Shown: positions 1-5,981 of the stretch, piece by piece
How the letters are laid out: each line of letters begins with the position of its first letter
Numbering within the stretch: position 1 is the first letter of the stretch
Source: an uncultured delta proteobacterium
GTDB lineage: Bacteria > Myxococcota_A > Polyangia > Polyangiales > Ga0077539
Direction: 5' to 3'
DNA: 5,981 bases
NCBI GenBank assembly: GCA_903860995.1
Contig: CAIOSS010001061.1
Location: 1 to 5,981, forward strand
Made by a program: the position numbers and the translations under genes
The notes under the pieces: generated by a model
The model's database searches: none
What the model was told of the DNA's origin: nothing
Seen by the model: the letters and a program-made list of their open reading frames with translations, nothing else

Positions 1-39
1 GTCGTCGGCGGCGGCTGGATCGCCGAGGTGCCGTCGTGA
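1..39 (+). CDS. 3' end of an upstream gene (partial, unidentified)
   Basis: Reading frame 1 is open from the window edge and closes with TGA at 37-39, giving only 12 residues that end WIAEVPS. Its stop overlaps the GTG start of the next gene in a GTGA tetranucleotide at 36-39. The same kind of overlap recurs twice downstream, which is the main reason to believe this frame. The glycine-rich tail is too short to suggest a function. The gene is probably the preceding member of the same operon. Confidence 0.5.
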   Translation, partial: VVGGGWIAEVPS

Positions 40-674
40 GGGCGCCCTGGCGCGCGCTCGGGCTGGTCGCGCTCGCGGGCTGCAGCGTGGGCGAGGGGAG
101 CGGGGACGTGCGCGGCCCGATGCACATCGCGGTGTGCAGCATCTCGACCGGGCTCTTCGATCTGCGTCCGACCTTCTTCGGCGGCGACTTCCACGATGGG
201 AGCCTCATCATCCGCGTGGCGCAAGGCGGGGAGACGGCGGAGTTCAGCGACGAGTTCGTCTGGCGGGTCAACGACACGGCGTACGTCGCGTCGCACCTCA
301 ACGAGCGCATCCCGGTCGGGCCCGCGGGCGTCGCGCCGGTGCAGGCGACCTTCCGGCCCAACGCCTCTTGCGGCCGCATCAACATCTCCCGCTACGCCCC
401 CACCGTCGCGCTCGAGGCGATGACCGGGTACGTGATCTTCAGCTCGATCTACCGCGGGGACCCCAACGCCGACGCGACGCTTCGGCTCACCGAGGTCACG
501 CAGTTCTCCATCCAGCTCCGCGACCCGCGAGTGGTGCGTGACACCAACCCCTCGCGCGACCCGAGCGGGCCGGCCATCCGCGAGCCGCCAGTGCTCGCCG
601 ACAGCGTCGCCGAGCTCGAGGGATGGTTCCGTTTCTACTTCGTGCGAGGGCGCCCGGCGCAGCGGTTCCAATGA
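36..674 (+). CDS. Putative lipoprotein, unknown function
   Basis: This is a 212-residue protein starting at GTG 36, overlapping the previous stop. The N-terminus is a short lipoprotein signal: Arg2 and Arg6, a hydrophobic stretch at about 7-13, then the lipobox LAGC with Cys16 as the predicted lipidated residue. Ser follows at +2, which under the enterobacterial rule would favour the outer membrane; that rule is uncertain here. The mature part has two further cysteines (Cys34 and Cys112) that could form a disulfide. It is mostly predicted-strand-like sequence (for example SLIIRVAQGG near 56-65 and YVIFSSIY near 132-139), followed by a Pro/Arg/Asp-rich segment at about 163-187 and an aromatic tail. 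I do not recognise the family. Its stop overlaps the next start (ATGA, 671-674), so it is translated together with the RNA methyltransferase although nothing in it suggests RNA work. The lipoprotein call is well supported; the function is unknown. Confidence 0.8.
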   Translation: MRAPWRALGLVALAGCSVGEGSGDVRGPMHIAVCSISTGLFDLRPTFFGGDFHDGSLIIRVAQGGETAEFSDEFVWRVNDTAYVASHLNERIPVGPAGVAPVQATFRPNASCGRINISRYAPTVALEAMTGYVIFSSIYRGDPNADATLRLTEVTQFSIQLRDPRVVRDTNPSRDPSGPAIREPPVLADSVAELEGWFRFYFVRGRPAQRFQ

Positions 675-1921
675 CCATGAAGCAGGAGTTCATCACCATC
701 GACGCGCTCACCGCCTCGGGCGAGGGCGTCGCCCGCATCGGCGACGCGCTCGTGCGCCTCGACGGCACGCTCCCCGGTGAGCGCTGGCGCGTCCGGCGCG
801 AGAACGGACAGTGGGTCCCCGAGGAGCGCGAGGGCGACACCGGCGCGCGGGTCGAGCCGCGCTGCGAGGTCTTCGGGCGCTGCGGCGGGTGCGCCTGGCA
901 GCACGCCGCGCCCGCAGTGCAGCGGGCCTCTCGACTCGAGCGCATCCGGCGTGCGCTCCCACCCGCGCTGCGCGAGGTGCCGGTGGAGTACATCGCGAGC
1001 GACGTGGGCTACGGCTACCGCACCCGCGCCCGCCTGCACTGGATCACCCCGGGCAAGCACACCTTCCTGGGGTTCCTGGCGCGTCGATCGTCCAGCGTGG
1101 TCGACCTCGCGGGCTGCCCCGTGCTGGTCCCCGCGCTCGACGCCGCGCTCCCCGCGCTGCGCGAGGCGGTGAGCGCGCTGGGCGGCCGCGGCGAGGTGTC
1201 CGTCGCCCTCGGTGACGGCGGCCGACCCGTGGCGAGCCTTCGCCCAGAGCGGGCGCTCGACGAGCGAGGCTACGCGGTCGGGCGCGCGCTCCTCGGCCGC
1301 GGCTTCGCGGGCGTCGCACTCTGGACCCCTGGCGCGACGGCGCCCGCGGTGGAGGGCGACCCCGGGCCCATGCAGGTCGGCGGCGACGGGCTGCCGCTGC
1401 GGGCGGGCATCGGCGGCTTCGGGCAGGCGCACGGCTCGCTCAACGCGGCGCTCGCGGCCCACGTGGAGACCGAGGCCGAGGCCGGCGACCGCTCGCTGGT
1501 CGAGCTCTACGCGGGCGCGGGAAACCTCACGGTGCGCCTCGCGCGCAGCGCCCGCAGCGTGACCGCGGTGGAGTCCGACCGCGACGCCGTCGAGGCGCTT
1601 CGCTCCAACCTGGCCGCGCGTGGGCTCACGAACGTGAAGGTCCACGAAGAGGCCGTCGAGGCGCGCGTAAAGCCGTGGAAGGCCGACGTGGTGGTGCTCG
1701 ACCCTCCGCGCGCCGGCGCGAAGGAGGCATGCGCGCTCCTGGCGGCCTCGCCGGTGCGGCGCATCGTCTACGTCTCGTGCGACCCGGAGAGCCTCGGGCG
1801 CGACCTCCAGACCCTCTCCTCGCGCTACAGCCTCACGCGGCTGGTGGCCTTCGAGATGTTTCCGCAGACGGGCCTGGTCGAGGTCGTGGCGACGCTCGCG
1901 CGCAGCACCGGGGGGCGCTAG
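671..1921 (+). CDS. [4Fe-4S] RNA uracil-C5 methyltransferase, TrmA/RlmD family
   Basis: This is a 416-residue enzyme that should transfer a methyl group from S-adenosylmethionine to C5 of a uridine in RNA. Residues 1-60 look like a TRAM RNA-binding domain. Cys65, Cys71 and Cys74 (CEVFGRCGGC) with Cys149 (GCPVL) match the four cluster ligands of E. coli RlmD. The SAM-binding motif is LVELYAGAGNLTVRLA near 276-291, followed by the acidic AVESD at 299-303 and the LDPPRAG motif with Asp344. The catalytic nucleophile is Cys370 in YVSCDPESLGRD, and the general base is Glu404 in MFPQTGLVE. The length is close to RlmD (about 430). Cluster ligands point to RlmD/RlmC-like 23S rRNA enzymes, but target choice (U1939, U747 or tRNA U54) cannot be read from sequence alone. 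The start ATG 671 is chosen because it forms an ATGA overlap with the previous stop and the TRAM domain follows directly. An in-frame upstream ATG at 623 would add 16 non-conserved residues, and ATG 677 is an alternative. No clear Shine-Dalgarno is visible, so coupling is likely. Confidence 0.93.
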   Translation: MTMKQEFITIDALTASGEGVARIGDALVRLDGTLPGERWRVRRENGQWVPEEREGDTGARVEPRCEVFGRCGGCAWQHAAPAVQRASRLERIRRALPPALREVPVEYIASDVGYGYRTRARLHWITPGKHTFLGFLARRSSSVVDLAGCPVLVPALDAALPALREAVSALGGRGEVSVALGDGGRPVASLRPERALDERGYAVGRALLGRGFAGVALWTPGATAPAVEGDPGPMQVGGDGLPLRAGIGGFGQAHGSLNAALAAHVETEAEAGDRSLVELYAGAGNLTVRLARSARSVTAVESDRDAVEALRSNLAARGLTNVKVHEEAVEARVKPWKADVVVLDPPRAGAKEACALLAASPVRRIVYVSCDPESLGRDLQTLSSRYSLTRLVAFEMFPQTGLVEVVATLARSTGGR

Positions 1922-1930
1922 CCTCCGGTC

Positions 1931-2131
1931 GTGCGCGCCATCGTCGATCAGGAGTTTGCGGCGGAGCGGGCGCGGTACGCGCTGCGGCACGCCTGCGAGG
2001 ACTGCGTGTTCTTCGTCGACGAGACGGGGCGCTGCGCCAACGGGTACCCCAACGCGATGCACCGGGACGCGGCGTTCATGGTCGGGGCGCCGGTCGACGG
2101 CACCTTCTGCAAGGACTTCGAGCTTCGGTGA
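1931..2131 (+). CDS. Small four-cysteine protein, probable metal or Fe-S binder
   Basis: This is a 66-residue soluble protein starting at GTG 1931, 9 bases after the methyltransferase stop. A charged helical N-terminus (about 5-20) is followed by a cysteine core: CEDC (Cys22, Cys25), Cys35 in GRCANGYP, and Cys60 in TFCKDFEL, with His20 and His44 as possible extra ligands. The CxxC-x9-C-x24-C spacing together with a GYP turn and a terminal FCKxFEL looks like a small zinc-binding or iron-sulfur fold. No catalytic motif is seen. I believe similar small proteins occur in related bacteria, but I cannot name a family. It lacks a visible ribosome-binding site and probably depends on reinitiation after the methyltransferase. 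Its stop overlaps the TilS-like start (GTGA, 2128-2131), so the two are probably made in linked amounts. The spaced cysteines and tight packing argue that it is a real gene; the function is not known. Confidence 0.75.
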   Translation: MRAIVDQEFAAERARYALRHACEDCVFFVDETGRCANGYPNAMHRDAAFMVGAPVDGTFCKDFELR

Positions 2132-3138
2132 GCGCGCACGCCTCGGGGGTCGAGCTCGCGCTGCGGCGGGCCCTGGCGTTCGCCGCGCGGCAGAGGCTCT
2201 TCGCGCCGGGCGACCGCGTGCTCGTGGGCATGGGGTCCGACCCGTCCAGCCTCGGGCTCCTCGGGTTTCTTCTCCACGCTCGCGCCATCCTCGGCGTGGC
2301 GGAGATCGCCGTCGCGGCGATCGAGCGGAGGCTCGATGAGGAGTCCGACGACGCCGAGCAGGTGGCCGATCTAGGTCGCCTCGCGCGGCAGCTGGGCTTG
2401 ACCTTCCACGCGGTCCGTCCCGCGGTGCGCGGTCGGCGGGTGCGGGTGATCGACGAGCTGCGACGGCTCGCGGTCGAGCAGGGCCACACCCGGGTCGCCC
2501 TCGCCCCGACGCGCGACGACGACGCCGCTCGGGTGCTCTGGGAGCTGCTGCGCGGCCGGGGCATGACCGCCATCCGAGGCCTCGCGCCGAAGGTCACCGG
2601 GGCCGTAGTGCGGCCGCTCCTCGCGCTCGAACGTTCCGAGGCGGCGTCCCTCGCTTCGCTGCTGGGCGTCGAGCTGCCGATGCCGCCGCCGGACGGCCCC
2701 GACCCCTCGCGCGACCGACTGCTGCCCGCGCTGGAGGCGACGATCCTGCCGCGGCTCCGGGCGCTGACCCCCGGTTCGACGGCGGCGCTGGCAGGCATCG
2801 GTCGGGAGTCGCGGCGTATCCAGCGGATGTTCGCGCGCGAGGCCGAGGCTTTGGTGCGCGCGTGCGGCGCCGGGCCGGATGCGCCGCAGCTCGAGATCGA
2901 CGGCGGCGCCTTCGCCGGTCCGCGCGGACGGTGGGTCGCGCGCGCGGCGCTTCGGTCGCTGTGTCCGACCGCGGACGCCACGCACCTCCGGCACGACGCA
3001 CGGGCGCTCGCGCACGCCGTGCTCCACCCCCGCGATCTGGCGCGTGCGGAGGCTCTCGTGCTGCACGGCGCGACCGCGGCGATGGACGGGCGCTCGGGCC
3101 GCGTGACGCTGCGCCGTCGGGTCGTCCGCGGCGCGTGA
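2128..3138 (+). CDS. TilS-like protein (tRNA-Ile lysidine synthetase family) with degenerate active-site motifs
   Basis: This is a 336-residue protein starting at GTG 2128, overlapping the previous stop; AAGGA at 2111-2115 is a distant possible ribosome-binding site. Genuine TilS uses ATP and lysine to convert C34 of tRNA-Ile(CAU) to lysidine. The TilS scaffold is visible: VLVGMGSDPSSLGLL (31-45) where the PP-loop belongs, VALAPTRDDDAARV then LLRGRG (123-145), a VRPLL segment (161-165), DPSRDRLLPAL (192-202), and a helical substrate-binding region with WVARAALRSL (269-278) and a final LHGA...GRVTL strand pair (312-328). The family signature SGGxDS reads GMGSDP (34-39). GHHxDDQAET reads as residues 126-135 with both histidines, Gln, Glu and Thr lost and only the Asp pair (130-131) kept. 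The HVDHGLR and GNxE motifs are also absent. The E. coli-type extra C-terminal domain is missing, as in short TilS forms. Position directly before ftsH supports a tilS origin. Activity is doubtful, so I give no symbol. It could be a very divergent enzyme, a pseudo-enzyme or a regulator. Confidence 0.7.
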   Translation: MSAHASGVELALRRALAFAARQRLFAPGDRVLVGMGSDPSSLGLLGFLLHARAILGVAEIAVAAIERRLDEESDDAEQVADLGRLARQLGLTFHAVRPAVRGRRVRVIDELRRLAVEQGHTRVALAPTRDDDAARVLWELLRGRGMTAIRGLAPKVTGAVVRPLLALERSEAASLASLLGVELPMPPPDGPDPSRDRLLPALEATILPRLRALTPGSTAALAGIGRESRRIQRMFAREAEALVRACGAGPDAPQLEIDGGAFAGPRGRWVARAALRSLCPTADATHLRHDARALAHAVLHPRDLARAEALVLHGATAAMDGRSGRVTLRRRVVRGA

Positions 3139-3216
3139 GAATGCGCCTCGCGGTCTGGAAAATGCCCTGAGGTCGCTGGCGTCCGGGGATTGGCGATGTA
3201 GGCTCCGCCCCACACT

Positions 3217-3228
3217 TAAGAGGTGATC
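3217..3228 (+). promoter_or_regulatory. Strong Shine-Dalgarno sequence of ftsH (decides the start)
   Basis: The 12 bases TAAGAGGTGATC match the complement of the 16S rRNA 3' end (TAAGGAGGTGATC) except for one missing G. The run GAGGTGATC at 3220-3228 is uninterrupted. The GAGG core lies 5 bases before GTG 3229. A GTG at 3223 in the same frame lies inside this element and is therefore an unlikely start. It is the only strong ribosome-binding site in the window, consistent with ftsH being translated independently of the upstream genes. Confidence 0.8.
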
Positions 3229-5172
<1,944 letters not shown>

Positions 5173-5212
5173 CCCTCACCCCTCCGTCCCCCGCGGTGTC
5201 ACCCGCACCTGC

Positions 5213-5981
5213 ATGCCGCGCACTCCCCTCCAACTCCGCAACCTCACCTGGGACTGGTCCCGGCCGTACCTCCTGGGCGTACTGAACGTCACGCCCGACT
5301 CGTTCTCGGACGGCGGGCGCTACGTCGGGGTCGACGCCGCGGTCGACCGCGCAGCGGCGATGGTCGCAGAGGGCGCGGACGCCATCGACGTAGGCGGTGA
5401 GAGCACCCGCCCGGGGGCGCCCTCGGTGGGCGAGTCCGAGGAGCTCGCGCGGGTCGTCCCCGTCGTCGAGGCGCTGGCACGGCGCTTCGAGCGGCCGGTG
5501 TCCATCGACACCACCAAGGCGGCGGTGGCGCGCGCCGCGCTCGCGGCCGGGGCCTCGGTGGTCAATGACGTCGGCACCGGCGACGCCCCGGAGGCGCTCG
5601 GGGCGGCGGCGGCTGAATACCATGCCGTGTATGTCGCGATGCACGCCCGCGGCACCCCCGCGACCATGGGCTCGCTCGCGCGCTACGACGACGTGGTCGC
5701 GGAGGTCTGCAGCGAGCTGCGGGCCCTCGCCGAGCGACTCGTCGCCGCGGGCGTCGCGCGGGATCGGGTGATCCTCGACCCCGGCCTCGGCTTCGCGAAG
5801 ACCGGGGCACAGTCCCTGGCGCTGCTGGCCGACCTCGCGGCGCTGCGGGCGCTCGGATACCCTGTCTGCGTGGGCCCTTCGCGCAAGAGCTTCATCGTCT
5901 CCGACGACGCTCACCCCGCCGGGTGGGCGCGGGACGCCGCCGGCGCCGATGCCCGGCTCGGGGGCACCGCCGCGGCCGTCA
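5213..5981 (+). CDS. folP: Dihydropteroate synthase (3' end outside window)
   Basis: Folate pathway enzyme that joins p-aminobenzoate to 6-hydroxymethyl-7,8-dihydropterin pyrophosphate; it is the sulfonamide target. The first 256 codons are present of a usual 270-290. Motifs in order: GVLNVTPDSFSDGG (22-35, pterin/loop 1, Asn25), GGESTRPGA (61-69, loop 2, Thr65/Arg66), SIDT (97-100, Asp99), VNDV (117-120, Asn118), AMHARGTPATM (142-152), LDPGLGFAKT (188-197, Asp189 and Lys196) and VGPSRKSFI (220-228, Lys225). The reading frame is still open at the window edge at GTAAAV, just before where the terminal Arg-x-His anion-binding motif is expected. A usually conserved Asn after GFxKT is Ser201, a minor departure. 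ATG 5213 lies 40 bases after the ftsH stop in a pyrimidine-rich stretch with no visible Shine-Dalgarno. It is the natural start, since the conserved core begins about 20 residues later and I found no in-frame start between the ftsH stop and this ATG. It is probably cotranscribed with ftsH, as in many bacteria. Confidence 0.96.
   Translation, partial: MPRTPLQLRNLTWDWSRPYLLGVLNVTPDSFSDGGRYVGVDAAVDRAAAMVAEGADAIDVGGESTRPGAPSVGESEELARVVPVVEALARRFERPVSIDTTKAAVARAALAAGASVVNDVGTGDAPEALGAAAAEYHAVYVAMHARGTPATMGSLARYDDVVAEVCSELRALAERLVAAGVARDRVILDPGLGFAKTGAQSLALLADLAALRALGYPVCVGPSRKSFIVSDDAHPAGWARDAAGADARLGGTAAAV

Noticed and set aside
623..670. Earlier ATG for the methyltransferase
   Set aside because: It would overlap the lipoprotein gene by about 50 bases and add 16 residues with no family counterpart. 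ATG 671 gives the standard 4-base overlap.
635..2062. Antisense open frame of 475 codons opposite the methyltransferase
   Set aside because: Same high-GC shadow effect; the sense strand carries all the methyltransferase motifs in order.
1675..2127. Upstream extension of the TilS-like frame by 151 codons
   Set aside because: The extension lies wholly inside the methyltransferase and small cysteine genes in another frame and has Arg/Gly/Ala-rich shadow composition.
3155..3215. Possible heat-shock (sigma-32-like) promoter before ftsH: CTGGAAA at 3155-3161, TTGGCG at 3190-3195 and CCCCACAC at 3208-3215
   Set aside because: CTGGAAA is about 46 bases from the CCCC element, too far apart. The TTGGCG pairing matches poorly and would start transcription inside the Shine-Dalgarno sequence. 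No vegetative -35/-10 pair fits either.
5173..5212. Terminator or promoter between ftsH and folP
   Set aside because: The 40 bases are C-rich with no stem-loop plus T-run and no recognisable hexamers; the genes are probably cotranscribed.

Overview
This is a very GC-rich stretch with strong G/C preference at third codon positions. Every gene reads on the + strand, and GTG starts are frequent. Codon style, the close packing and the look of the lipoprotein and the small cysteine protein suggest a myxobacterium, possibly of the Polyangia/Sandaracinus type. That placement is inferred from style and is not proven by any marker in the window.

Layout: (1) the last 12 codons of an upstream gene (1-39); (2) a short unrecognised lipoprotein (36-674); (3) an iron-sulfur RNA m5U methyltransferase of the TrmA/RlmD family (671-1921); (4) a 66-residue protein with four cysteines (1931-2131); (5) a TilS-like protein whose catalytic motifs are eroded (2128-3138); (6) a 90-base gap ending in a strong Shine-Dalgarno sequence; (7) ftsH, the membrane AAA+ zinc protease (3229-5172); (8) folP, dihydropteroate synthase, cut by the window end (5213-5981). 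Genes 1/2, 2/3 and 4/5 overlap by 4 bases (GTGA or ATGA), and genes 3 and 4 are 9 bases apart. The first five therefore look like one translationally coupled unit. ftsH and folP follow after 90 and 40 bases.

Two of the first five genes belong to RNA-modification families. The order tilS - ftsH - folP is a recurring bacterial arrangement (tilS-hpt-ftsH in Bacillus, ftsH-folP in Escherichia), so the TilS-like gene sits where a real tilS is expected. It keeps the TilS scaffold but not the SGGxDS ATP loop or the GHHxDDQAET motif. That is the most interesting point in the window: either this lineage uses a strongly diverged lysidine synthetase, or a pseudo-enzyme now holds the classical locus. The adjoining four-cysteine protein, coupled to it by a GTGA overlap, is the second point of interest. 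The remaining genes look ordinary. No RNA gene, mobile element, CRISPR array or clear repeat was seen.
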